Notes under the pieces: model-generated
Databases searched by the model: none
What the model was told of the DNA's origin: nothing
The model's input: the letters and a program-made list of their open reading frames with translations, nothing else
Assembly (NCBI RefSeq): GCF_017313225.1
Contig: NZ_JAFLNE010000005.1
Location: forward strand, 62,001-126,000
Direction: 5' to 3'
Length of the DNA: 64,000 nucleotides
DNA from: Allomuricauda sp. CAU 1633
GTDB lineage: Bacteria > Bacteroidota > Bacteroidia > Flavobacteriales > Flavobacteriaceae
Position numbers and translations under genes: made by a program
In this document: positions 8,787-18,264 of the stretch, one piece after another
How positions within the stretch are numbered: position 1 is the stretch's first letter
Layout: the number at the start of each line of letters is the position of its first letter

Positions 8787-11700
8787 TTAATTTCGTACCA
8801 GTAGTGCAACCCCTATAGGGTCACCTTCACTCAGTTCTACTGTGATGTAGTACAACCCGTCCCTAAGTGTAAATATTGGAATTGCATAATCTCCACTAGT
8901 TCCATCAACGTGTACTTCTGCTGGTTCATGTGACTCCATGAGCCTTCCAATGGCATCATGCAGATTGATTTTGGTGACTGTTGCCCCGTTTAAATTTCTT
9001 ACTCTAAGACTGGCATAGTCATCCTCAATCCTGACCGGGTTAGGCGCCACAATGGCTTCCATTTCCAATCCAGAACCAACTTCAATGGTTATGGTTGTGG
9101 AATCCATCGCTCCTTCAGCGTCAGTAACCGTTAGTGTGACTTCATAGGTTCCTTCTGTCTCAAACGTATAAGTTGGATCGGCTTCTGTAGAACTGGCCCC
9201 ATTATCATCAAAATCCCATGCATAGCTTACTACGCCAACATCATCTGTTGAGTTTGATCCTGTAAACACCACTTCCAAGGGTGCATTTCCGGATTCCAGT
9301 GAGGCCGTTGCTACAGCAATTGGAGCCTCATTACCGGTCACTTCAATGGTTATGGTTGCCGTATCCATCAATCCTTCAGCATCTGTAACCGTTAATGTGA
9401 CTTGATAAGTTCCTGCCACGTTAAAGGTGTGTGTTGGATCGGCTTCTGCCGAACTACCTCCATCATTAAAATCCCAAGCATAGGTTGCTATGCCTACATC
9501 ATCTGTTGAAGTTGAGCCCGTAAACACCACTTCCAAGGGTGTCTCTCCAGATTCTGGAGTGGCAGTCGCCACTGCAACTGGAGCTTCATTATTGGGTGCC
9601 GTTACGTTAATGGAAATTAGAACTGTATCGAACAACCCTTCCCCATCTGTAACCGTAAGCTCAACATCATAAGTTCCAGGTGCATCAAATGTATGGGTTG
9701 GATCAGCCACATCAGATGTTCCACCGTCCATAAAGTCCCAGGCATAGCTTACCACTCCATTATCATCGGTTGAATTACTTCCTGTGAAAGCAACTTCCAA
9801 GGGTGCAACTCCACTCAAGGGTATTGCCGAAGCAACTGCCTCTGGAGCTTGGTTGCCACCTAGTTCAGTAACCTGAATGGTCACAATATCAGTATCAGTC
9901 AATCCACTACCATCGGTAACCGTAAGTTCAACATCATAGGTTCCTGCTGTAATGAAAGTGTATGTTGGATTCATCTCGATGGATGTTCCACCATCCGTAA
10001 AGTCCCAAGCATAACTTACAATGCCCACATCATCAGTTGAACCGCTTCCTGTGAAAGCAACCTCCAAAGGTGCTGTCCCCGTTTCTGGGGTAGCTGTTGC
10101 TACAGCCATTGGGGCTTCGTTAGTCGAAACCGTTACGGTCACTATATCTGTATCGGTCAAGCCACCAGCATCGGTAACCGTAAGTTCAACATCATAGGTG
10201 CCCGGTGTACTGAATGTATACGTTGGATCTGCTTCCGTTGAGGTAGCTCCACCGTCCATAAAGTCCCAAGCATAGCTTACCACGCCTACATCATCAGTTG
10301 AACCGCTTCCTATGAAAGCAACCTCCAAAGGTGCTGTACCCGTTTCTGGGGTCGCTGTTGCCACAGCCACTGGAGCTACATTAGGTGAAACCGTTATGGT
10401 AACCACATCTGTATCGGTCAAGCCACCGCCATCGGTAACCGTAAGTTCAACATCATAGGTGCCCGGTGTATTGAAGGTGTATGTTGGGTTCGCTTCTGCT
10501 GACGTTCCTCCATCCATAAAGTCCCAAGCATAGGTAATAATACCCACATCATCTGTTGATCCACTTCCTATGAAAGATACTTCCAAAGGTGCTATTCCAG
10601 ATTCAGGAGAAGCAGTTGCCAACGCCACAGGTGGCAGATTGGGCTGGTTTACCGTTATGGTTATTACATCGGTATCCGTAAGTCCTTCTACATCCGTAAC
10701 CGTAAGTTCCACATTATAAACTCCGGGTGTATTAAAGGTATAGGTAGGACTTGCTTCGGTTGATGTACCTCCGTCTATAAAATCCCAAGAATAGGTGTCA
10801 ATAGCCAAGTCATCGGTTGAACCTGTTCCATCAAAAACAACCTCTAGAGGAGCATCGCCTTCAGTTGGGATGGCAGATGCCAGTGCCGTTGGAGCAACTC
10901 CTGTTCCATTAACCTCAATGGTTATGCTTTTTGTGTCAAAAGTATCGCCATCACCAACGGTTAAATCCACAACATAGGTTCCTATTTGAGTAAACTCATA
11001 AGTTGGGTCCGCTTGATCAGAAGTAGAACCTGTACCATCATTAAACTCCCATAAATAACTGGTGACACCTACATCATCCAAGGAATTACTTCCTGTAAAG
11101 TTGACGGTCAAGGGTACAAAACCACTGGTTACGTCAGCTTGTGGAACCGCGATCAGATCGCCAGGTTCTCCAATGTACCATACAAAGTCGATGGTTTCAT
11201 TTCCTGCAGGATCGCCATCATCGGTAACCGTTACGGAAACATTATAGGGGCTGTCATCAGCAGCTCCAGGGCCACTCACACCTCCACCCTGTTGGGATTC
11301 TGGTGCGTTAAGAACCGCATTGGTGTTGTTATTGTAACCCCACTCGTCCACTTTATACAATACCATTCGATCAATGGCATGGCCTAAAGAACGCTCTGAA
11401 ACTTCCATGGTATAGGTACCTGGATTTACAAACCAAACAAAGATTTCATGGTTATCGTTATCATAGGTTCTGGCCTGCCAATCATACACTTCAGAGGTTC
11501 CACCACTTCGATACACTTTGAAATAACCGTCAGCTCCTGCACCGTCTGGTGTGGTAGCAGGTGTTACTCTTGAACTACCAATAGGGAAAACAATTTCTGA
11601 TTGTGCGCCTTGAAGGTTTGCAATAATATCTGCTTCAGTTCCTGGGTTGCCCACAGTACCATCGATAGCGAAAAACCAAACATCATCATTATTAGGGAAA

Positions 11701-14700
11701 CGCAACCAACTATCATTTTCGTCAGCTGGCTCAGGCCCTGAAAAGAAGTTCTTCCAGTTGAAACGATAGACCCCAGCCTGGGTAATCGTGATTTCATAGG
11801 GTATGGTACCTGCATTTATATTGTTAAAACTGTTCGTATTGGCTATAATACCAGTTGCTCCATCCAAGTTGGTAATATCCCATCCTGTGGTATCTCCTGA
11901 TTCGGCTTCAATAACCACCAATCCGTTTTCTTCTATAAAATTATCTCCACTACCAGAGATAAAGCCATCATCAATGGTACCTGTTATGATACCTGTGTCC
12001 GTATTTATAGTCAAATCTGGTGGTAATCCTGTAGCACTGAACGAAGTGTTGTTCGGACTTGTTGCCTGAATTTGCAACGATACCACATCCCCTTCGTAGT
12101 TATACTGATCTCCGGGGTTTGTCACTCCAAAGCTAGCATCGGGATTATTAGTCAATGTAATACTATAAGTACTTGAGTCATCATAGTTAATGGTCAAGAT
12201 GGCAATCCTATCTGGGCCAGTACCTGACAATGAAACACTTAATGAATGTGTGCTGTTTGGATTGATCAAAGCATTTGTTAATTCACCTGACTCAATAGCA
12301 AAATCAGCTGCATTGGCTCCAGTGATTTCCATGGAGGTCACAAAAATTCCAATGTTACCGTCAATGACATTTAAGTCAACATCTACGGTTTCCCCATCAT
12401 TGATAACCACGGTATTTTCTGAAGACAGTACACTAACGACACTTGGAGACCCTACTGGGCTATCTTCCCCAAGGAATTCCATATTCTTTTGGTTTCCACC
12501 TGCTCTGTTGGGAGAACCACCCAAGATATGTACGCCAGGACCAGAGACAATGGCCTGTGTCCCATGTCGTTCAAAATTCATGTCGGCCAGTCGATCCCAC
12601 GATTGGGTCACTGGGTCGTATTCTTCTGTAATGGCCAAGGCATCATCTGTATTGACCCCATAGACCAATTCGTCTTGTACCTCACCCCCAATTACAACCA
12701 GTCTGTTGTTGAAGTTTACCGCAGCGGCTCCTGCTCGAGGTGTTGGGATATTCTGCCCGTTTGGCAAAGTGCTCCAAGTGCCAGAGGTAAAATCGTATAC
12801 ATCAACCTCTGGGATAACAGGCTTGAAAACATCATTAGGGAAAGGGCCAGAAAGTCTACCCCCCGCAGCATATAATTTGTCTCCGATCACTACTGCGGCA
12901 AAGTGGTCCCTTGCTCTTGGCGCATCGGCTAAAGGTGTCCAAGTGCCCGTAGCAGGGTCGTATTCATCAAACCAAGCCACATAGCCCCCATCATGCCCAT
13001 CATTGTTTCCACCTACTATGTAAAACTTATCATCATAGACCACCAAACCTGTGGATCCTCTTTGTCTACCCGCAGGTATTTCCGGTCCCTGAATCCACTC
13101 TTGGGTAGCTGGGTTGAACATCCAAATGTATTCAGCTGGCACTTCATTGGGATATAGATTGTCTTTGAATGCACCAATAACCCAAATGAGACCCTGATAT
13201 TCGGTAGCCTGGAAGTGGTTAAATTCTTCAGGCGCCGAATCAGTCAATGAAGTCCATGAATCAGTAGTATAATCGTAAATATCAATGGTTTGCGCTTCTT
13301 CGCGGCCACCCATTAAATAAAACTTATCACCCGCTTGTACGAAAGAATTTTCGTGTCTTGCGGTATAGTTTTCATTCTCATCCTTGTCCGTCCATAAAAA
13401 CTGGGTTTCCACATTCCAAATAAATGCTTGACTGGATGGAGCTGATAAAGGCTTTACAGCGGTGACCACCACAGCATGGGTTCCATTAGAATTGGGACCA
13501 CCTGTAGACGCAGCCGCATTGATAGTACCCGATATTTGACCTGTTGAAGGGTTAATGTTTATCCCTTGGGGTTGGCCAGAAATATAATAGGTAATATTTT
13601 CTCCGGAATCTCCTCCACTTGCAGAAGCATTGAAATCGACCGTATCCAGAATGCCATTGTCTTGATCGGGGATACTTGCCAAGGTCAATGTTGGATTACC
13701 GGTATCCACTGCATATACCTCAATGGCATTTACCAACGGATTTTCTGTTACATGGCCAAAAGAGATGTTCAATCCGCCATCATTGACTGTTGCCGGATAG
13801 GAAATCATTCCGCCTACTTGTTGGCCAAATCTTTCAACCAAATCTAAATCGTTTTCAACCAACGCTCCTTCAATGAAAATATCAAAAACACGGTCTCCGA
13901 TAGTACCTGTACCATCAAAACTATTTCCCATATAGAGATTGACCATATAGTCGCCATTTTCAACGGTCAACACATATTCCATTTCAGGTGCTGCGGCCAA
14001 ATCATAACGTTCTTCATTAAAAATGCCTAAATATGTACTACTGTCTATGTATGCCGGGATAGAGGAATCTTTAGTGTTGAACGACATGACCTCATAGTCT
14101 TCCGTACGTCCCGTGTTCACTGTATAATTGTTTCCCGTCTGGGCACCATTGCCCAAATCATCCTCCCAATTGGCACCTAGATCAGAAGCTACAACTTGAA
14201 CGCCACCAGCATTGATACGGTACATATAGGGTTCAACAATCTCCCATACAAAATTAATTTCTACCTGATCGCTGGTCAGTCCATCACTGTCATCAACCGT
14301 AATCGTGACGTTATAGGGACTACCTGAGAAAGCACCCTCTTCAATGGTACCAAAAATGTGGCCATTGGTAGGCTCAATATCCACACCTGGTGGTAAACCT
14401 GTGGCTGAAAAATCAAGATTACCATCACCACCAGCTGCATATAGTGCAAAACTTCCATCAACATCATCACCAGCAAAACCCAATTGGTCTGCAATTGGAT
14501 TTACATAGATAGGTGTGTCAGAATCGGAAGCATCCAATATTTCAATACCGTTAACCAATGGGTTTTCTTCAAGCCCATGCAGGAATTCAATATTTATGAC
14601 ACCGTCGGTAACTTTTACAATATGGCTGATCATGGTACCGGTATTAGGCCCATAAGTTTCCGACAAGTCCACATTATTGAGCAAAGGCATAACAACGCCT

Positions 14701-17700
14701 TCTATGGATACATCAAAAATCCGTTGCCCCGGTAGTGAAGTTCCTGCAAATCCATCACCCATGTATAAGCGAACTTCATAGTTGCCCGGTTGTGGAGCAA
14801 CAGGGAAGGAATATAGCATGTTAGGGCTACCAGGAATGTTATCATAACGTTCTGAATCAAAAATCGCATCAGGTGTGGTGGTTGTGTTTACGGAACCATC
14901 TGTGGTTGTAATTGTTCCGTTAGACGAACTGTTAGTACCTGCTACTGCCAAGTATATTGAATTATTGGCCTTAGTATCTTCACCCCAATCTATATCGCCA
15001 TCAATACTGGACAACAAAGGTCCTCCTGCATTAACCCTATATAAAATAGGTGGTGTCTCGGTTACTGTTACGGTAAAGGTATCATCGACAAAATTAAGAT
15101 CCTGATCTGTTGCCCTGATGGTAATATTGGATACCTCTGCCGTGGATGGAAATGAAAGCGTTAAGATATTGTCCGTAATGCTGGCACCTATTTGATTATT
15201 AGTATTGCCTTGAACATTATAGGTAAGATTGGCCGCGCCATTATCGTCATCAAAATAAACATCCAAGTTGATATTCTCATCGACTGAATCTATCAGTTTT
15301 TCAATATCGGGTATGCCTTGAACCACTGTAGGGGTTTCCGCTTTGACATACAAAAATTCCCAAGTACCTTCCAATTCAAAACCAGAAGCGTTGGATGTAC
15401 CGATAACCCCAACCGCCAAATCAGTATTGGCTAGCTGAATGGCATCTAAAACTTCGTCTTCTGCCGTAATGGTACCCAAAATGGTTCGGGAACCACCATC
15501 CAACTCATATTGTAATGAAACATCTCCTGAAACTGCATCGACCACAAAGTAAAAGTCAATACTGGAACTAGGTCTGCTAGGAACAGGAATATTAAAGGTT
15601 ATAGGTGTTTGTGCACTATCCCCTATTTCTTGCTGTGCTACAAGGCCCGAAGGCGTGGCCACAAACTTAATGTAGTTGTCTTGTGTACCGTCACCAATCT
15701 GAATTCCTAACTCACCGTTTGGTGTATTTGCATTGGTGTATAATTGGTTTTGGGTTATGTCAAAGCCTCTAATTTGACCATGTACTGTGAACCCTCCCAT
15801 GGATTGGTCCACTTGAACACCGTATTGGAATGCTTTTTCTTGGTCGTTATTGGATTCAAAAGCTGTTCCATCTCCCATTTGCATGGTCAAGGCACCAATG
15901 GCTCCACCGAGTAAGTCATCAGGATTTGGACCGGGTTTATCCAACCAGTCCAACCAGTTGTTGGCTGTGTCTCCGTTGTTCATCATACCTGTCAATCCTA
16001 GACCTAAGTAACCACCAAGCCCGGTGTCAGAATATAAGTCATTGGTAACGGGTAGTTCAAAGGCATCACTCCCTCCTACATTGGGATTACCCAATTGGAA
16101 CGGGTCGTTGGCATCAGAGATACTATCATCATCATCGTCATTATCATTAAGATCGGAAATTGAATCGTCATCGAAGTCGCTAGGCTGTGAACCACCATTA
16201 CAGGGGTCGGTACCATTATCTTCTTCATCTTGATTGGTAAACCCGTCAAAATCGTAATCGGCATTAGCATCATATTCTGGATCACTGGGATCTAAACACT
16301 CCACAAAATCTTGGGGCTCCAAAACAATGATGCCTCCGGTAGAAGTATTAAAAAGACCTACCCAAATGGTCCCTGGAAAAGGATCCAAATCACTATTACA
16401 GGATATCCCCAAAGCATTGCCAGCTCCCCCGGCATTTAACCCAGATGCCCAAGATTGCTCCAGTTCATCTAAACTGCCATCAGGATTTAGTACGACTCTA
16501 TGTAAAATACCATTGTTCTTCCCTACAATAAGGTTCCCTTTATAAAAGTCACCACCATTACTAGCAGTATATTCATCAATGCCATTGGAGTTTCTTGGGA
16601 AAATTGCAATGGGTTGATCATCCGGACCATCAGGATTAGGTACCGACGGGCCGCGCCAGTCTCCTTCCACTGGGTTTGCTACCTCAACTGGTGGCCAATC
16701 CGCAGGAAGTGCGATAGAAGGATCATCCGTATATCCAGCTCCTGGACTTGAAGGATCGTAAATCAACGTCCTATACGTAGCATTATTAGGATTGGAATCA
16801 GGAGAGGTTAGCAGCCCTGCACCCGTTGGGTTTGCCCGTGTTGGGTTGGGATGCCCACCATAAAATGTATTAAATGTATAATTTTGAATATCAGTGGTAA
16901 TTAGTTCCAAATGATCTTCATTGTCCATACCTTCACCATTCTCTGTGTTGGTGTTAATATCCCCGCCAGGTTCTCCAGGACGATAGGCATTGGTAACATT
17001 GGCTGTTCCTTGATTTTCTGGGAGTCCTCCCCACCCTTCATTAGCCCCGTTGTCCGTGACATACAGTGCGCCGCTTTCCGTAACTACCAAATCGTATGCA
17101 TTTCGATACCCAGGTGATAAAATTTTCACAGGGCCACCAGCAACAACCTTGGCTTGGTTCAATCCGTCATTTCCCCCAAAGGGGTCATTTACATCAATAC
17201 CGTTATAACCGGGTGCACCTGGATCGGTAACACCATTTGCATTGGCTCTGGTTGGGTCGTCCAATGTTGGCAGATTGTATTTGTATACTCTTCCATTGTC
17301 AAACTTATCTGTCATGGCCTCTATAGCATCCAAGTCTATTGCCAGTATGGCCGCAGAAAGTGCATATTCGCCCAATAAAGCAAAATTAATGGAAGGTGAT
17401 CCTCCATTGGCATTTCCCCCTTGAGCCACGATTAGGTAGTTTGTACCTCCAATGTTTACAAACTCCAAACCGTTGGTGGCATGATTTTCTTCAGAGCGAG
17501 GCAATCCCCTTACCAGATCGGCCACATCCCAAGAGCTTCCATTCCAAAAGAAACGGGTAATGGTTCCTGAATTGGTATCCAATCCTGTGTCTCCATCACC
17601 AGTAGTAGCCCCACCTACTCTAATATCACTGGAAGCCACATAAATAATAGGATTAGCTGCAGTTCCGGCAACGGCCAGACCTGTTGTTTCCCTTAGAGTG

Positions 17701-18014
17701 CTTGAGTTATTGGTACCATCATCATTATGGTTCTGGATTCCTTGGACACCTGTAAGGGTTTCCATGGCAGTTACCTTATAGTCATTGGTCCCATCGCGCT
17801 GTATAGTCATAACATGAACCAGACCGGTATATTCAGTGGCATAAAGCCTCCCATCCGGACCATAGGTCAGTGACGTAATCCCTGAGGTAAATGTTCCCTG
17901 TCCATTTAGATCCAACTCACTTTCCAGAAAACTTAATTGTGCTTGTACTTTAGTTGAGCATATTGTTGCAAAAAGTAAAAATAACAATACGAATTTGGGG
18001 TAATTTCTTTTCAT
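8787..18014 (-). CDS. Giant secreted malectin/Kelch/PKD protein with probable T9SS sorting domain
   Basis: About 3075 residues. I prefer the ATG at 18014 (MKRNYPKF...), which gives a normal signal peptide ending TKVQAQ; an in-frame ATG at 18038 adds eight residues. Domain order: sugar-dehydrogenase-like propeller (about 30-560), Asp-rich thrombospondin-3-like calcium segment (DFDGFTNQDEEDNGTDPC), concanavalin-like domain, cadherin-like segment, two malectin-like domains (VNAGGP, INAGG) separated by Ig-like linkers, Kelch repeats, a beta domain, a CBM6-like region, eight PKD domains, and a C-terminal 96 residues starting near APNPV that resemble a type A type IX secretion sorting domain. It is predicted to cross the outer membrane by T9SS and be anchored or released. 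It is paralogous to the gene at 1-7624 but ends in PKD domains instead of 294-residue repeats. The glycan ligand is unknown. Confidence 0.9.
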   Translation of the reverse strand: MKRNYPKFVLLFLLFATICSTKVQAQLSFLESELDLNGQGTFTSGITSLTYGPDGRLYATEYTGLVHVMTIQRDGTNDYKVTAMETLTGVQGIQNHNDDGTNNSSTLRETTGLAVAGTAANPIIYVASSDIRVGGATTGDGDTGLDTNSGTITRFFWNGSSWDVADLVRGLPRSEENHATNGLEFVNIGGTNYLIVAQGGNANGGSPSINFALLGEYALSAAILAIDLDAIEAMTDKFDNGRVYKYNLPTLDDPTRANANGVTDPGAPGYNGIDVNDPFGGNDGLNQAKVVAGGPVKILSPGYRNAYDLVVTESGALYVTDNGANEGWGGLPENQGTANVTNAYRPGEPGGDINTNTENGEGMDNEDHLELITTDIQNYTFNTFYGGHPNPTRANPTGAGLLTSPDSNPNNATYRTLIYDPSSPGAGYTDDPSIALPADWPPVEVANPVEGDWRGPSVPNPDGPDDQPIAIFPRNSNGIDEYTASNGGDFYKGNLIVGKNNGILHRVVLNPDGSLDELEQSWASGLNAGGAGNALGISCNSDLDPFPGTIWVGLFNTSTGGIIVLEPQDFVECLDPSDPEYDANADYDFDGFTNQDEEDNGTDPCNGGSQPSDFDDDSISDLNDNDDDDDSISDANDPFQLGNPNVGGSDAFELPVTNDLYSDTGLGGYLGLGLTGMMNNGDTANNWLDWLDKPGPNPDDLLGGAIGALTMQMGDGTAFESNNDQEKAFQYGVQVDQSMGGFTVHGQIRGFDITQNQLYTNANTPNGELGIQIGDGTQDNYIKFVATPSGLVAQQEIGDSAQTPITFNIPVPSRPSSSIDFYFVVDAVSGDVSLQYELDGGSRTILGTITAEDEVLDAIQLANTDLAVGVIGTSNASGFELEGTWEFLYVKAETPTVVQGIPDIEKLIDSVDENINLDVYFDDDNGAANLTYNVQGNTNNQIGASITDNILTLSFPSTAEVSNITIRATDQDLNFVDDTFTVTVTETPPILYRVNAGGPLLSSIDGDIDWGEDTKANNSIYLAVAGTNSSSNGTITTTDGSVNTTTTPDAIFDSERYDNIPGSPNMLYSFPVAPQPGNYEVRLYMGDGFAGTSLPGQRIFDVSIEGVVMPLLNNVDLSETYGPNTGTMISHIVKVTDGVINIEFLHGLEENPLVNGIEILDASDSDTPIYVNPIADQLGFAGDDVDGSFALYAAGGDGNLDFSATGLPPGVDIEPTNGHIFGTIEEGAFSGSPYNVTITVDDSDGLTSDQVEINFVWEIVEPYMYRINAGGVQVVASDLGANWEDDLGNGAQTGNNYTVNTGRTEDYEVMSFNTKDSSIPAYIDSSTYLGIFNEERYDLAAAPEMEYVLTVENGDYMVNLYMGNSFDGTGTIGDRVFDIFIEGALVENDLDLVERFGQQVGGMISYPATVNDGGLNISFGHVTENPLVNAIEVYAVDTGNPTLTLASIPDQDNGILDTVDFNASASGGDSGENITYYISGQPQGININPSTGQISGTINAAASTGGPNSNGTHAVVVTAVKPLSAPSSQAFIWNVETQFLWTDKDENENYTARHENSFVQAGDKFYLMGGREEAQTIDIYDYTTDSWTSLTDSAPEEFNHFQATEYQGLIWVIGAFKDNLYPNEVPAEYIWMFNPATQEWIQGPEIPAGRQRGSTGLVVYDDKFYIVGGNNDGHDGGYVAWFDEYDPATGTWTPLADAPRARDHFAAVVIGDKLYAAGGRLSGPFPNDVFKPVIPEVDVYDFTSGTWSTLPNGQNIPTPRAGAAAVNFNNRLVVIGGEVQDELVYGVNTDDALAITEEYDPVTQSWDRLADMNFERHGTQAIVSGPGVHILGGSPNRAGGNQKNMEFLGEDSPVGSPSVVSVLSSENTVVINDGETVDVDLNVIDGNIGIFVTSMEITGANAADFAIESGELTNALINPNSTHSLSVSLSGTGPDRIAILTINYDDSSTYSITLTNNPDASFGVTNPGDQYNYEGDVVSLQIQATSPNNTSFSATGLPPDLTINTDTGIITGTIDDGFISGSGDNFIEENGLVVIEAESGDTTGWDITNLDGATGIIANTNSFNNINAGTIPYEITITQAGVYRFNWKNFFSGPEPADENDSWLRFPNNDDVWFFAIDGTVGNPGTEADIIANLQGAQSEIVFPIGSSRVTPATTPDGAGADGYFKVYRSGGTSEVYDWQARTYDNDNHEIFVWFVNPGTYTMEVSERSLGHAIDRMVLYKVDEWGYNNNTNAVLNAPESQQGGGVSGPGAADDSPYNVSVTVTDDGDPAGNETIDFVWYIGEPGDLIAVPQADVTSGFVPLTVNFTGSNSLDDVGVTSYLWEFNDGTGSTSDQADPTYEFTQIGTYVVDLTVGDGDTFDTKSITIEVNGTGVAPTALASAIPTEGDAPLEVVFDGTGSTDDLAIDTYSWDFIDGGTSTEASPTYTFNTPGVYNVELTVTDVEGLTDTDVITITVNQPNLPPVALATASPESGIAPLEVSFIGSGSTDDVGIITYAWDFMDGGTSAEANPTYTFNTPGTYDVELTVTDGGGLTDTDVVTITVSPNVAPVAVATATPETGTAPLEVAFIGSGSTDDVGVVSYAWDFMDGGATSTEADPTYTFSTPGTYDVELTVTDAGGLTDTDIVTVTVSTNEAPMAVATATPETGTAPLEVAFTGSGSTDDVGIVSYAWDFTDGGTSIEMNPTYTFITAGTYDVELTVTDGSGLTDTDIVTIQVTELGGNQAPEAVASAIPLSGVAPLEVAFTGSNSTDDNGVVSYAWDFMDGGTSDVADPTHTFDAPGTYDVELTVTDGEGLFDTVLISINVTAPNNEAPVAVATATPESGETPLEVVFTGSTSTDDVGIATYAWDFNDGGSSAEADPTHTFNVAGTYQVTLTVTDAEGLMDTATITIEVTGNEAPIAVATASLESGNAPLEVVFTGSNSTDDVGVVSYAWDFDDNGASSTEADPTYTFETEGTYEVTLTVTDAEGAMDSTTITIEVGSGLEMEAIVAPNPVRIEDDYASLRVRNLNGATVTKINLHDAIGRLMESHEPAEVHVDGTSGDYAIPIFTLRDGLYYITVELSEGDPIGVALLVRN
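9078..11157 (-). repeat. Array of eight tandem PKD-domain repeats
   Basis: Within the 3075-residue protein, eight consecutive modules of about 86-88 residues each carry PKD hallmarks: APLEV.F.GS.STDD, YAWDF.DGG, TYTF...GTY.VELTVTD. Modules 3-5 are the most alike, suggesting recent duplication. They probably form a rigid stalk holding the glycan-binding domains away from the cell. Confidence 0.9.
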
Positions 18015-18182
18015 AACGGTAAAAGTGTTTTCAACCATTTTTTTTATACGGTAAAAATTGGCAATACTAAGGTCTAAAGATACTTTAATGCATATGAAGC
18101 CAGCGGATTGTCTATGTATTATTCGTTCAATCCTATTTCTTTATCGATAAAATACAATGACGCATATTTAGCAGTGCAGAAC

Positions 18183-18215
18183 AAAAAAAAACGCAGGATT
18201 TACCTGCGTTTTTTT
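18183..18215 (-). terminator. Terminator downstream of wzc
   Basis: Stem ACGCAGG / CCTGCGT (18191-18197, 18203-18209) with an A-run at 18183-18190 that becomes a U-tract on the minus-strand transcript. It follows the wzc stop at 18265, separating the export operon from the giant gene. Confidence 0.85.
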
Positions 18216-18264
18216 CCGATAAAAATTCTCTTGAACAAGATTATTTTATAAAAAATGGGGGATT

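Noticed and set aside
12190-12663. Plus-strand frames inside the giant minus-strand genes, such as this 157-residue one and those repeating every 882 bases near 627-1874
   Set aside because: Shadows of repetitive Thr/Ser/Val-rich coding sequence; they recur only because the underlying repeats recur.
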